A DNA stretch of 64,000 nt from Mucilaginibacter sp. UR6-1 (lineage in GTDB: Bacteria > Bacteroidota > Bacteroidia > Sphingobacteriales > Sphingobacteriaceae): positions 62,001-126,000 of the forward strand of contig NZ_JAJIWP010000007.1 in the NCBI RefSeq assembly GCF_020880975.1, read 5' to 3'. Positions within the stretch are counted from its first letter, which is position 1; every line of letters starts with the position of its first letter. A program made the translations under genes and the position numbers. The notes beneath the pieces were generated by a model. That model saw only the letters and a list, made by a program, of their open reading frames with translations. It was not told the origin of the DNA and ran no database searches. Below, piece after piece: positions 25,584 through 33,842 of the stretch.

Positions 25584-25620
25584 GCAGAAAAAAATTAAAG
25601 TACAGCTAAGCGATGATTAG

Positions 25621-26103
25621 TTATCGCCTCATTTCGCTAAGTATGGCCCTCAGCAGTTCATTAGCGTGTTGCGAACCGATGATATACACCAGGCCATCAC
25701 GGTCGGTAAGGTGTATGGCATCCTTGCCGCCGGCATAAAAGCGAATGGTGCCACGGGTATGCAGGTTGTATACCGGGTTATTGAACAGGTAGCGGCTATA
25801 GGTGCCTTTTTCGGCCTTTACAATGCTGTTTAAATCTATTTTTACCAGGCGTGTAGTCCACAAACCATCCAGCATAATGCTTTTGTTTTGCACCCGGGTA
25901 CGAAAGTGCAGTAAAAAACCCATGATGATGGAAATGATGATGATAGCGAAACCAACCACAATAAGCAGGTCGCCGTTGCGGGCATTGCCCTCGGTAAACA
26001 GGTAAGCGGCAAAGCACGACATGGCCAGTACCAGCCTGATAGTTAACGGGATAAATTCCCTGCCCAGGTATTGCTTCTCTATATAAACCGGTTTGTCGCT
26101 CAT
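25621..26103 (-). CDS. Small membrane protein with PH-like domain, unknown function
   Basis: A 160-residue protein with two neighbouring membrane helices (LTIRLVLAMSCFAAYLF and LLIVVGFAIIIISIIMGFLL). A soluble C-terminal part follows, with short strands (KSIMLDGLWTTRLVKIDLNSI, GTIRFYAGGKDAIHL, GLVYIIGSQHANELLRAIL). The pattern of strands closed by a helix resembles bacterial PH-like domains, but I cannot name a family with certainty. Its start lies 2 bp after the tilS stop, so it is translated from the same transcript. Confidence 0.75.
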   Translation of the reverse strand: MSDKPVYIEKQYLGREFIPLTIRLVLAMSCFAAYLFTEGNARNGDLLIVVGFAIIIISIIMGFLLHFRTRVQNKSIMLDGLWTTRLVKIDLNSIVKAEKGTYSRYLFNNPVYNLHTRGTIRFYAGGKDAIHLTDRDGLVYIIGSQHANELLRAILSEMRR

Positions 26104-26105
26104 GT

Positions 26106-27437
26106 TTATTTAAACAGTTCGAATATAGTAACTTTTTTAGTGTTGTGGCTCACCTTATATCGCTCGTCGGGCCGGTGGCCTGCAACCCACATAATATCGC
26201 CATTGCCATTTATCAATAACGGTATTTGCTGCTTTTTGTGCAGCGGTATTTTCAGGTTGATAAAAAAATCGCTCAGCTTTTTACGGGTTTTCATCCCCAG
26301 GGGATAAAAAAAATCGCTTTGCTGCCAGTGCCTGATGGTAAGCGGATAGATCAGCTTATCCGCATCAACAGATACCGCGAAAGGGTTATCCTTAACTATC
26401 AGCGGCGAATCATCATGCAAAATGGCTATACGTTGCCCATCAAAATGCACCTCATGGTCGCTTTCATTAATGATGACTGTTTCGGTTGATGCGGGGATGT
26501 TTTCAGCTAATATCAACTTGCCCCGGTCAATGGTTAGCCTGTATGTTGCGGAGGCGAACCACTTGCCCGTTTGCGCATCCAGCGAGGCGATCACATCATC
26601 AACCACCGGTTCGGTAAAGCCGTAAGGCTGCAGCAGTTTATACAGCAGTAGCTGTTGCGGTTGCAGGGCCTTAACTCCTTCAACGGCTAAATGTATTTCA
26701 TCCTCGTGCTGAACAAACAGGTGCTTTTTTACTTCATCAACCTTTAATTCCAGCAACTCCTCCAATTGGCGAAAGTGGCGCAGGTTGTTATCAAAGGTAT
26801 TTTCAAGGTTTGGGTTTAGCTCCCGTAGTTTGGGTACTACCTCATGCCTGATCTTGTTACGCGCGTATTTGGTTGATGCGTTCGAGCTATCCTCAACATA
26901 GGGTATATTTTGCGCCCTAACAATGGTTGCAATTTCATCACGGGTTAAAAATAGCAAGGGCCTTACCAGTACGCCGTTTTTGGGCAGTATGCCATGCAGT
27001 CCGGCTATGCCTGTACCGCGTGTTAGGTTTAACAATATTGTTTCGATAGTATCGTTCTTGTGGTGGCCAAGCGCAATGAGGTGGTAGTTATGCTGCTGCC
27101 TTACCTGCTCAAACCAGTTGTACCTCAGCTCCCTTGCCGCCATTTGTATGGATATTTTATGAGCATCGGCATACCTGGTGGTATCAAAATTGATGGTATG
27201 AAAAGGTACGCCAAGCTGTGTGGCCAGGTCGCGGCAAAATTGCTGGTCGGCATCGGCCTCGCTGCCGCGAAGGCCGAAGTTGCAATGTGCTATGCCAAAA
27301 CTGTAACCCGCCGCGCTGAATAATCGCGAAAGCAAAACAGAATCAATACCCCCGCTAACAGCAAGTAATATGCTGTTTTGAGGTGTAAAAAGATTATTTT
27401 GCTCAATAAATTCGGTAAAGCGCTTAACAGGAAGCAT
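26106..27437 (-). CDS. tilS: tRNA(Ile)-lysidine synthetase
   Basis: A 443-residue enzyme that converts C34 of the tRNA-Ile CAU anticodon to lysidine, so that it reads AUA. The N-terminal ATP-pyrophosphatase domain has ILLAVSGGIDSVLLS (PP-loop), FGIAHCNFGLRGSEADAD, LALGHHKNDTIETILLNLTRGTG in the form IALGHHKNDTIET, and NKIRHEVVPKLRELNP. The C-terminal TilS domain ends with FFYPLGMKTRKKLSDFF and IMWVAGHRPDERYKV. First gene of a minus-strand operon, divergent from the OstA-like gene. Its promoter box lies only 4 nt before the ATG. Confidence 0.96.
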   Translation of the reverse strand: MLPVKRFTEFIEQNNLFTPQNSILLAVSGGIDSVLLSRLFSAAGYSFGIAHCNFGLRGSEADADQQFCRDLATQLGVPFHTINFDTTRYADAHKISIQMAARELRYNWFEQVRQQHNYHLIALGHHKNDTIETILLNLTRGTGIAGLHGILPKNGVLVRPLLFLTRDEIATIVRAQNIPYVEDSSNASTKYARNKIRHEVVPKLRELNPNLENTFDNNLRHFRQLEELLELKVDEVKKHLFVQHEDEIHLAVEGVKALQPQQLLLYKLLQPYGFTEPVVDDVIASLDAQTGKWFASATYRLTIDRGKLILAENIPASTETVIINESDHEVHFDGQRIAILHDDSPLIVKDNPFAVSVDADKLIYPLTIRHWQQSDFFYPLGMKTRKKLSDFFINLKIPLHKKQQIPLLINGNGDIMWVAGHRPDERYKVSHNTKKVTIFELFK

Positions 27438-27441
27438 ACAT

Positions 27442-27470
27442 CAAAATTATTAATTTAATAAGCCCCGCAA
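27442..27470 (-). promoter_or_regulatory. tilS promoter abutting the start codon
   Basis: The minus strand has TTG (27470-27468), an 18-bp spacer, and TAATTTTG (27449-27442), matching both consensus elements. The tilS ATG starts at 27437, 4 nt after the box, so transcription should begin at or next to the start codon. Confidence 0.6.
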
Positions 27471-27475
27471 AAAAC

Positions 27476-27483
27476 TAATTTTG
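27476..27483 (+). promoter_or_regulatory. Putative -7 box for the OstA-like gene
   Basis: TAATTTTG on the plus strand, 5 nt before the GTG start. No clear -33 element. Confidence 0.35.
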
Positions 27484-27488
27484 CCAAC

Positions 27489-29945
27489 GTGAATAAATGC
27501 CTTTTAAGTATACTCTTATTGCTGCTCGCAGGCGCGGCTTTTGGCCAGCAAAAAAAATCGCAGGTTAGGCTTACGCGGTCTGACAGGAGTGAGGGCATTA
27601 AGCGTAACGGTAAAGACATATTGAAGGTTTTTAACGGCACTTTTCAGCAGGACTTCTCTGTGCTGCAGTCAGACAGTGCCTACTTTTATCCGCAGGATAA
27701 CGCCTTTGACGCTTTTGGCAATGTACACATTACCCAGGGCGATACGCTCAATATATATGGCGATAAACTGAATTATAACGGCAACACTAAAACGGCAATC
27801 CTCACCAACAACGTGCGGATGATAGATAAGGATGCCATCCTCACCACAGATTATCTTACTTATAATACCGCTACCCGTATAGGTACCTACACGGGCGGTG
27901 GCAAGCTGATAAATAAAGATAATACACTGACCAGTAAAAACGGCTATTACTTCGCGTTTTCGCGCGATGCTTATTTCAGATATGATGTAGTGCTTAATAC
28001 TGTTGACGCGATAATCAAGACCGATACCATGCGCTACAACAGCGGTACACGTATTGCTTACTTTTACGGGCCTACCAATATTTACGGCAGGGCTAAGGAG
28101 AAGGATACCTTGTATACAGAGTATGGCACATACAATACGGTTAACGAGCAGGCATTTTTTACAAAGAACAATTTGTACAAGCAGGGCACCAAATCATTAA
28201 AAGGCGATACCTTGTTTTACGATCGATTGCTGGGGCTGGGGCGTGCTATTAAACGCATTACTTTTAACGACAGGGAGCAGAAAATTACCATGAAGGGCGA
28301 CCTTGGGATTTTTAATCGTAAAGAGGAGCGTACCCTGGTTACTGAAAATGCTTACATTATACTGGTTACCGAAGAAAAGGATACCACCAGGACAGACACC
28401 ACTAAAAAGCTCGACAAGATAAAAACAGATAGCCTGGCCAAGGTAACACCCAAAAAGGCAGCCAGGCTATTAGATATTAAAGCCCCACCGCTTACGGTGA
28501 AAAAGCCGGCCGGCAAACCCGCGGGGAAATCGAAAGCGCCTGTAACTACCTCAACATCCACCATTATTACTAATAGCAAGGGTGAGCGCATCAAGGTCGA
28601 CTCGGTATACATGAGTGCCGATACGCTGGAAACGCAGATGTTTATCTACAAAAATTTAAAATCCCTGCAGGAAAAACGACGGCTGGCCAACGTGCGTGAT
28701 ACCGCCGCGCGGCCCGCCGCGGGCCCGGCAAAACCAAAGCCTATTGTTTACAAAACATCGCCTAAGGTGCTTACGCTCGATCCGCCTAAAATGCGGTTTG
28801 ACACCGGCTACCGTAACCCGCTGTTATTCGGCAAGCCTAAGCCACAGCCGCTGCGTAAAGACACTGCCCAAAAAAGTAGCAATACAAAAAAGGACAGTAC
28901 CCTTAAAACTGATAGTACAGCCAAAGCTAAGGCAGACACTGCTGCCAAACTGGGCAACATACCGGGCAAGGTTGATTCGGTTTACATGACCACTAAAGTC
29001 AAACTGAGTGATACCAGCCGTGTGCGGGTAATATTCGCTTACCACGATGCCAAGATCTATAAATCTGATTTACAGGCCAAGGCCGATTCCATGTTTTATA
29101 GCTATGCCGACTCTACCATACGCTGCTTTATAAAACCGCTTATGTGGACCCAGGGCTCGCAGCTATCGGGTGATACCATTAACCTGCAGATGAAGAATAA
29201 GAAGTTGGACAATATGGACATCTTTTATAACTCATTTGTGGTAAATGTAGATAAGGATGACTCAACCCACTTTAACCAGGTAGGCGGTAAAAAAATGCGC
29301 GGCTTTTTTAAGGATAATAAGCTGAACGTAATGTTTGTTGACGGCAATGCCGAAAGCATTTACTTTGACCGCGACAGTACCACCAAAACGGTTACAGGCA
29401 TGGGCAGATCGCTCAGCAGCCGTATGCGCATCAGGTTTGCCGCCAATAAGCCGCTTAAAATGGCCTTTTTATCTAAGCCTGATATACGCTACGGGCCGCT
29501 GGGAAAGTTTACCGAGGACGATCGCATACTAAAAGGCTTTATATGGAAACCAAAGGAGCGCCCGGTATCAAAAGAAGCCGTAATTTATTCTGCACGACGC
29601 AAGGCCGCTAACCGTGCCGCTGCGCGTGCCGAGGCGGCCGCCAAAAAACCTGCCTCGGGCAAACCGGGGGCTAAACCTGTAGTAGGGGCCAAAGGTCAGT
29701 TACCAGGCAGTTCGCAAAAACCGGCCGTAATGCAAAAAGTTAACGCTGCGGATAGTACCGCCACAGATTCGGCAGGAATTGTTGCGCCAGTTAACCTAAA
29801 AGACGTTAACCGTAACCGTATTACCGATGGTACATTGAACACCGCCCCGGTGATAATGCCTGCCGTTGTGCCACAAAAGGATACGGCAACCGTTAAGCGC
29901 CCGCCCGCAAATCAGCCTACCCGTAAAGACAGTACTTTTCAGTAA
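27489..29945 (+). CDS. OstA/LptA-like protein
   Basis: An 818-residue exported protein related to the LptA/OstA transport bridge for lipopolysaccharide. The signal peptide is LLSILLLLLAGAAFGQQ. The N-terminal ~280 residues repeat the OstA pattern of short strands: SVLQSDSAYFYPQDNAFDAFGNVHI then DTLNIYGDKLNYNGNTK, GTYTGGGKLINKDNTLTS, DTMRYNSGTRIAYFYGPTNIYG. The centre (about 300-500) is a low-complexity linker rich in Lys, Pro, Thr and Ala. A second beta region follows (FAYHDAKIYKSDLQAKADSMFYS, FNQVGGKKMRGFF, MFVDGNAESIYF). The tail is again Pro/Lys/Ala-rich. The start is GTG. Likely role: lipopolysaccharide transport across the periplasm; the length and linkers are typical for Bacteroidota. 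Confidence 0.85.
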   Translation: MNKCLLSILLLLLAGAAFGQQKKSQVRLTRSDRSEGIKRNGKDILKVFNGTFQQDFSVLQSDSAYFYPQDNAFDAFGNVHITQGDTLNIYGDKLNYNGNTKTAILTNNVRMIDKDAILTTDYLTYNTATRIGTYTGGGKLINKDNTLTSKNGYYFAFSRDAYFRYDVVLNTVDAIIKTDTMRYNSGTRIAYFYGPTNIYGRAKEKDTLYTEYGTYNTVNEQAFFTKNNLYKQGTKSLKGDTLFYDRLLGLGRAIKRITFNDREQKITMKGDLGIFNRKEERTLVTENAYIILVTEEKDTTRTDTTKKLDKIKTDSLAKVTPKKAARLLDIKAPPLTVKKPAGKPAGKSKAPVTTSTSTIITNSKGERIKVDSVYMSADTLETQMFIYKNLKSLQEKRRLANVRDTAARPAAGPAKPKPIVYKTSPKVLTLDPPKMRFDTGYRNPLLFGKPKPQPLRKDTAQKSSNTKKDSTLKTDSTAKAKADTAAKLGNIPGKVDSVYMTTKVKLSDTSRVRVIFAYHDAKIYKSDLQAKADSMFYSYADSTIRCFIKPLMWTQGSQLSGDTINLQMKNKKLDNMDIFYNSFVVNVDKDDSTHFNQVGGKKMRGFFKDNKLNVMFVDGNAESIYFDRDSTTKTVTGMGRSLSSRMRIRFAANKPLKMAFLSKPDIRYGPLGKFTEDDRILKGFIWKPKERPVSKEAVIYSARRKAANRAAARAEAAAKKPASGKPGAKPVVGAKGQLPGSSQKPAVMQKVNAADSTATDSAGIVAPVNLKDVNRNRITDGTLNTAPVIMPAVVPQKDTATVKRPPANQPTRKDSTFQ

Positions 29946-29989
29946 ATCAACATTTAACAGGAATGTAACTGAAAAATAATTTTTAAATG

Positions 29990-30003
29990 AATGAATATTC
30001 ATT
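29990..30003. promoter_or_regulatory. Palindromic operator upstream of the TetR-family gene
   Basis: AATGAATATTCATT is a perfect 14-bp palindrome 27 bp before the regulator's ATG, in an AT-rich region with a further partly matching TGA/TTA flank. Position and symmetry suit the binding site of the dimeric TetR-type regulator encoded next to it. Confidence 0.6.
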
Positions 30004-30030
30004 TATTTTTACTGTATGAAAAAATAATTA

Positions 30031-30621
30031 ATGCGTAGCAGGGATATTGAAAAGCAATTGCTTGTAAAACAAAAAGCGATCGGGTTGATGGTACAAGTAG
30101 GTTTTGAAGGCTTCAGCATGAACAAGCTGGCCAAAGCCTGCGGCATATCAGTTGGTACTTTATACATCTATTATAAGGATAAGGATGACCTTATCATACA
30201 AATAGCCGAGGAAGAGGCCAGGCGTATGAGTAGTATGATGCTGGAGAATTTTGACCCTGAAGCAGGTTTTGCCGAAGGATTGAAACAGCAGTGGAAAAAC
30301 CGCTCAAAGCACATGATGGAAAACCAGCAAACCGCGCATTTTTTTGAGCAATTGCGCAGTTCAACTTATCAGAGCGTAATATACGAGAGCTTTTTTGAGG
30401 AGTTCAAAGTTAAAATGGGCCGCTTTATGAAGAATGCCATTAAGCGCGGCGAAATTCACCCGATGCCGCTTGAGGTGTATTGGTCGGTTGCATTTGCGCC
30501 ATTGTATAACCTGGTGCGTTTTCATAACGAGGGGCGTAGCATTGGCGGCGCATCTTTCGTACTTACCCAGGATATGATATGGCAAACTTTTGACCTGGTA
30601 TTAAAAGCGCTGAAAAAATGA
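30031..30621 (+). CDS. TetR/AcrR family transcriptional regulator
   Basis: A 196-residue repressor-type regulator. The N-terminal helix-turn-helix reads FSMNKLAKACGISVGTLYIYYKDKDDLI (split FSMNKLAKACGISVG and TLYIYYKDKDDLI), diagnostic for the TetR family, at residues ~28-55. The C-terminal helices (FAEGLKQQWKNRSKHM, FFEEFKVKMGRFMKNAIKRGEI) would bind an inducer. It is first in a three-gene set with a small HMA-like protein and an MFS exporter. A palindrome upstream is a likely operator, suggesting self-regulation and control of the exporter. Confidence 0.93.
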   Translation: MRSRDIEKQLLVKQKAIGLMVQVGFEGFSMNKLAKACGISVGTLYIYYKDKDDLIIQIAEEEARRMSSMMLENFDPEAGFAEGLKQQWKNRSKHMMENQQTAHFFEQLRSSTYQSVIYESFFEEFKVKMGRFMKNAIKRGEIHPMPLEVYWSVAFAPLYNLVRFHNEGRSIGGASFVLTQDMIWQTFDLVLKALKK

Positions 30622-30640
30622 TGGATTAAAAAATCTTTTT

Positions 30641-30877
30641 ATGGATGGATCGTCAATAAACCCTGCCGGGGTACTGGTTTTTAAAACAAACATCAGTACC
30701 CAACATGATAAGGACAACATTAGCCCCCTGCTTGATGCTGATAACAGCATAAGCGATTGGCATGTTGACCTTGACGATTGCGATAAGGTGTTGCGTGTAG
30801 TAACCTGCCGCCTTTGCGCAATGGATGTTATTGAACTGGTAAACCGTAAAGGTTACCTGTGTATTGAACTTTTTTAA
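30641..30877 (+). CDS. Small HMA-fold-like protein without metal-binding cysteines
   Basis: A 78-residue protein. The sequence VLVFKTNISTQHDKDNI, ISDWHVDLDDCDKVLRVV and IELVNRKGYLCIEL matches the strand-helix-strand-strand-helix-strand order of a heavy-metal-associated (ferredoxin-like) domain. The CxxC loop of metal carriers is missing. I recall similar short proteins in related Sphingobacteriaceae. It lies between the TetR regulator (19 bp) and the MFS gene (10 bp), so it is probably co-expressed with an efflux system, perhaps as an accessory or sensor. Function not known. Confidence 0.7.
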   Translation: MDGSSINPAGVLVFKTNISTQHDKDNISPLLDADNSISDWHVDLDDCDKVLRVVTCRLCAMDVIELVNRKGYLCIELF

Positions 30878-30887
30878 CTGATAACAA

Positions 30888-32168
30888 ATGAAACCTGATA
30901 CAACGGCGGTACCGTTTACTGCCTATCAAAAATTACTTATAGCACTGTTGGCATTGCTGCAATTTACCGTAGTGCTTGATTTTATGGTACTCTCGCCGCT
31001 TGGCGATATACTGATGAAATCACTTGACATGACCCCTTCGGGCTTTGGCATGGTGGTATCGTCCTACGCGTTCAGCGCGGGTGCTTCCGGTTTGCTTGCC
31101 GCGGGCTTTGCCGATAAATTTGACCGTAAAAAGCTGCTGATCTTTTTTTACACCGGTTTTATTGTGGGCACCCTATGCTGCGGCCTGGCCAATAGTTTCT
31201 GGATGCTGCTTGGTGCCCGCATATTTACCGGCTTGTTTGGCGGGGTTATAGGCGCCATATCATTAGCAGTAGTTACTGATGTTTTTGAGATAAATCAGCG
31301 TGGCCGTGTAATGGGCGTGGTGCAAATGGGTTTTGCCGCCAGCCAGGTGCTGGGCATACCTGTAGGCTTGTATTTTGCTAACAAATGGGGCTGGCACGCG
31401 CCGTTCATCATGATTGTGCTGCTGGCAATAGTTATTGGCCTGCTGGTGTTATTGCGTATGCAGCCGGTTACCAAACACATTGGTTTGCAAAATGATGAAA
31501 ACCCGTTTGTGCACCTGTGGCATTCGCTGGCCAACAAAAAATATCAAACCGGTTTTTTGGCAACGGCCTTCCTGTCAATAGGTGGTTTTATGATGATGCC
31601 TTTCGGCAGTGCCTATCTTATTAATAACATAGGCATATCACAACATCAGTTACCTACGGTATTTTTATTCAGCGGCCTGGCATCCATCATCATTATGCCG
31701 ATGATAGGTAAGCTTAGCGATAAGTATGATAAGTTCAAGCTATTCGCGGCAGGTTCTGCACTGGCCATTATCATGATACTGATCTATACCCAATTGCCGC
31801 CTATACCGTTGTGGGAGGTGGTGGTGATCAACATGATCATGTTCATAGGCATTATGGGCCGTATCATCCCTTCAACAGCGCTTACCACGGCCATACCTGA
31901 GATGCGTGACCGCGGCGCTTTCATGAGCGTAAATTCATCGCTACAGCAAATGGCGGGTGGTATTGCCGCCTTATGCGCGGGCTTAATAGTAACCCAGCCA
32001 CATAAGCACGGGCCTTTACAGCACTATGATATTTTGGGTTACGTGGTTTGCACGGCCATTGTGTTATGCCTGTACATGGTATACCGGGTAAGCATCATGG
32101 TAAAAAATAAACCTGCCGCGCCATCGGCAGTTCAACAAACAGATAGCCTTAACGAGGCATTATCATAA
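30888..32168 (+). CDS. MFS transporter (drug/sugar efflux type)
   Basis: A 426-residue inner-membrane exporter with twelve predicted helices in two halves. The first half includes VVLDFMVLSPLGDILMKSL and the conserved loop 2-3 motif GFADKFDRKKLLIFFY, then ARIFTGLFGGVIGAISLA with the family's GR/AR-x-x-x-G-x-x-G pattern. Motif C-like VVSSYAFSAGASGLLAAG fits the DHA1 group. The second half has LSIGGFMMMPFGSAYLI and GKLSDKYDKFKLF. A cytoplasmic tail ends the protein. Third gene of the TetR-linked operon. Substrate unknown; a toxic compound recognised by the regulator is the reasonable inference. Confidence 0.92.
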   Translation: MKPDTTAVPFTAYQKLLIALLALLQFTVVLDFMVLSPLGDILMKSLDMTPSGFGMVVSSYAFSAGASGLLAAGFADKFDRKKLLIFFYTGFIVGTLCCGLANSFWMLLGARIFTGLFGGVIGAISLAVVTDVFEINQRGRVMGVVQMGFAASQVLGIPVGLYFANKWGWHAPFIMIVLLAIVIGLLVLLRMQPVTKHIGLQNDENPFVHLWHSLANKKYQTGFLATAFLSIGGFMMMPFGSAYLINNIGISQHQLPTVFLFSGLASIIIMPMIGKLSDKYDKFKLFAAGSALAIIMILIYTQLPPIPLWEVVVINMIMFIGIMGRIIPSTALTTAIPEMRDRGAFMSVNSSLQQMAGGIAALCAGLIVTQPHKHGPLQHYDILGYVVCTAIVLCLYMVYRVSIMVKNKPAAPSAVQQTDSLNEALS

Positions 32169-32174
32169 TTACAA

Positions 32175-32204
32175 CAGGGCAGCTATCAGGCTGCCCTGCT
32201 TGTT
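32175..32204 (+). terminator. Terminator after the MFS gene
   Basis: CAGGGCAGC (32175-32183) pairs with GCTGCCCTG (32190-32198) around a 6-nt loop, followed by CTTGTTT, a weak T-run. Confidence 0.75.
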
Positions 32205-32291
32205 TGCCGCCTACGCTGCTGCGTAATAAAAAGCGTACAGGCTAAAAACAAATACAATTTAAAAAGTATTTGATAGGTATAGATACGAAAC

Positions 32292-33353
32292 ATGGCAGAA
32301 GCGGGAAACAAACCGACAGGTAAAACAGATCAAGAACTTTCATTTGCACACAAGGTATGGATAGTGGTGGGCATACTCGCCCTGTCAGTTTGCTTGATAT
32401 TGATATTACGGGTAGCCTTTAATGTATTGCTGATGGTTTTCGCCGGGTCGCTGATAGCGGTGTTCTTTCATGGCTTTGCCGATATGATTCAGCGCCGCAC
32501 CAAATGGAAGCGCGCGCCATGCGTAGTTATCTCAGTAGTGGGTACTTTTTTGTTGCTGGGTACTTTGTTTTGGTTTATGGGCAATACTATACAGCACCAG
32601 GTAGCCGCACTTAGCGATGAATTTCCGAAGGTGGTAAAATCAGCACAGGCCAAATTACAACAAACCACCTGGGGCGCTAAAATAGTTGAAAAGGCATCAA
32701 GCTATGATTCATCTAAGTTAATGACCACCGCGCAAAGTTTTTTCAGCACCAGCTTTGGTGTGCTTGGCGATCTGTATATTATCCTTTTCCTGGGTATATT
32801 TTTTACTTCGGCACCATCACTGTATAAAAACGGCATTATCAAATTAGTGCCCCCATCGGCCAAAGAGCAAGCCCATGTGGTGATGGACAGGTTGAGCTTT
32901 GTATTAAAAGGTTGGATGAAGGGAATGCTGCTGGCCATGTGCCTTATTGCCGTATTAACCGTGAGCGGCTTAACCGTTATGGGCATACCTATGGCATTAA
33001 CCCTGGCCCTGTTAGCCGGTTTGCTTAACTTTATACCCAACTTTGGCCCGCTGATGGCTATGATACCGGCCGTGCTTTTAGGTTTTATAGATAGCACCAA
33101 TACGGCCATCATTATTGCCATTATGTATATACTGATACAAACGCTGGAGAGCAACATCATTACCCCGATGGTGCAAAAAAAGATGATCGATCTGCCACCC
33201 GCCTTAACCATTATCAGCCAGGTGCTGATGGGTACCCTTTCGGGCGTGCTGGGTATATTGTTAGCTACGCCTATACTGGCTGTAGTAATTGTACTGGTTG
33301 ATGAACTGTATGTAAAAAGGCAGCAAGAAGATACAAAGATCGAGCTTGAGTAA
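32292..33353 (+). CDS. AI-2E family transporter (UPF0118)
   Basis: A 353-residue inner-membrane protein of the AI-2E/PerM family, whose members have been linked to autoinducer-2 export and Na+/H+ antiport. The order is characteristic: N-terminal helices (VWIVVGILALSVCLILIL, VLLMVFAGSLIAVFFHGF), a soluble middle with QQTTWGAKIVEKA, then FLGIFFTSAPSLYKNGI, and the C-terminal half with MGIPMALTLALLAGLLNFIPNFGPL, LIQTLESNIITPMVQKKMID and GTLSGVLGILLATPILAV. The N-IPN-x-GP and ES-x-I-x-P segments are typical. It is monocistronic; the actual substrate is unknown. Confidence 0.93.
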   Translation: MAEAGNKPTGKTDQELSFAHKVWIVVGILALSVCLILILRVAFNVLLMVFAGSLIAVFFHGFADMIQRRTKWKRAPCVVISVVGTFLLLGTLFWFMGNTIQHQVAALSDEFPKVVKSAQAKLQQTTWGAKIVEKASSYDSSKLMTTAQSFFSTSFGVLGDLYIILFLGIFFTSAPSLYKNGIIKLVPPSAKEQAHVVMDRLSFVLKGWMKGMLLAMCLIAVLTVSGLTVMGIPMALTLALLAGLLNFIPNFGPLMAMIPAVLLGFIDSTNTAIIIAIMYILIQTLESNIITPMVQKKMIDLPPALTIISQVLMGTLSGVLGILLATPILAVVIVLVDELYVKRQQEDTKIELE

Positions 33354-33363
33354 GCCCGATCTT
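33336..33363. terminator. Possible hairpin between convergent genes
   Basis: AAGATCG (33336-33342) pairs with CGATCTT (33357-33363), with inner GCTT/AAGC pairing. It covers the stop codon of the AI-2E family gene. No T-run on the plus strand, so the terminator call is weak. Confidence 0.35.
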
Positions 33364-33370
33364 CGCTGTA

Positions 33371-33748
33371 TTACAATACGTGTTGTGCCAGTATGCGCTG
33401 CAGATCATAAACATTAACCTGCTTGTTGAATTTTTTGGTTAGGCTGGGTTGTATCTCGCCTGATATCCAGATGCGTAGTTCGGCATCAAGGTCAAAATGC
33501 CCGGAAGTTTGTACACTGAACCTTGATATGCTTTTATAGGCGATAGAAAGGTATTCAACTTTGCTGCCGGTTATGCCCTGCTTATCCACCAAAATAAGGC
33601 GTTTGTTGGTAAAGATGAATACATCGCGAATCAGTTTAAAGCCAATTTCAATATTTTCGCCATCGGTTAATAAATTAGCGTATTCTTTGTTTAGTTCGTC
33701 GGGGTTGGCCACACCGGCATTGCCCAACAGGCTCGAGAAAAGTCCCAT
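33371..33748 (-). CDS. PH domain-containing protein
   Basis: A 125-residue soluble protein of the bacterial PH-domain group (the Bacillus YvbH-like type). The core is NIEIGFKLIRDVFIFTNKRLILVDKQG, split as EIGFKLIRDVFIFTNKR and LILVDKQGITGSKVEYLSIAY. It then has ISRFSVQTSGHFDLDAELRIWI, where the F-x-T-N-x-R and S-x-G-H/T-D-x-D-x-E-L segments are typical. A C-terminal helix (VYDLQRILAQHVL) closes the fold. Function is unknown. It is 94 bp from efp with the efp terminator between, so it has its own transcript. Confidence 0.85.
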   Translation of the reverse strand: MGLFSSLLGNAGVANPDELNKEYANLLTDGENIEIGFKLIRDVFIFTNKRLILVDKQGITGSKVEYLSIAYKSISRFSVQTSGHFDLDAELRIWISGEIQPSLTKKFNKQVNVYDLQRILAQHVL

Positions 33749-33790
33749 TTTTTTTGTTTTATGTGATCGTGTTTAATGGCTCCAAAATAA

Positions 33791-33820
33791 AAAATGCCTC
33801 CATGATAATGAAGGCATTTT
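33791..33820 (-). terminator. efp terminator
   Basis: AAAATGCCT (33791-33799) pairs with AGGCATTTT (33812-33820), giving a T-run on the minus strand directly downstream of efp. Confidence 0.7.
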
Positions 33821-33842
33821 AATAATATTATGATATTGATTA

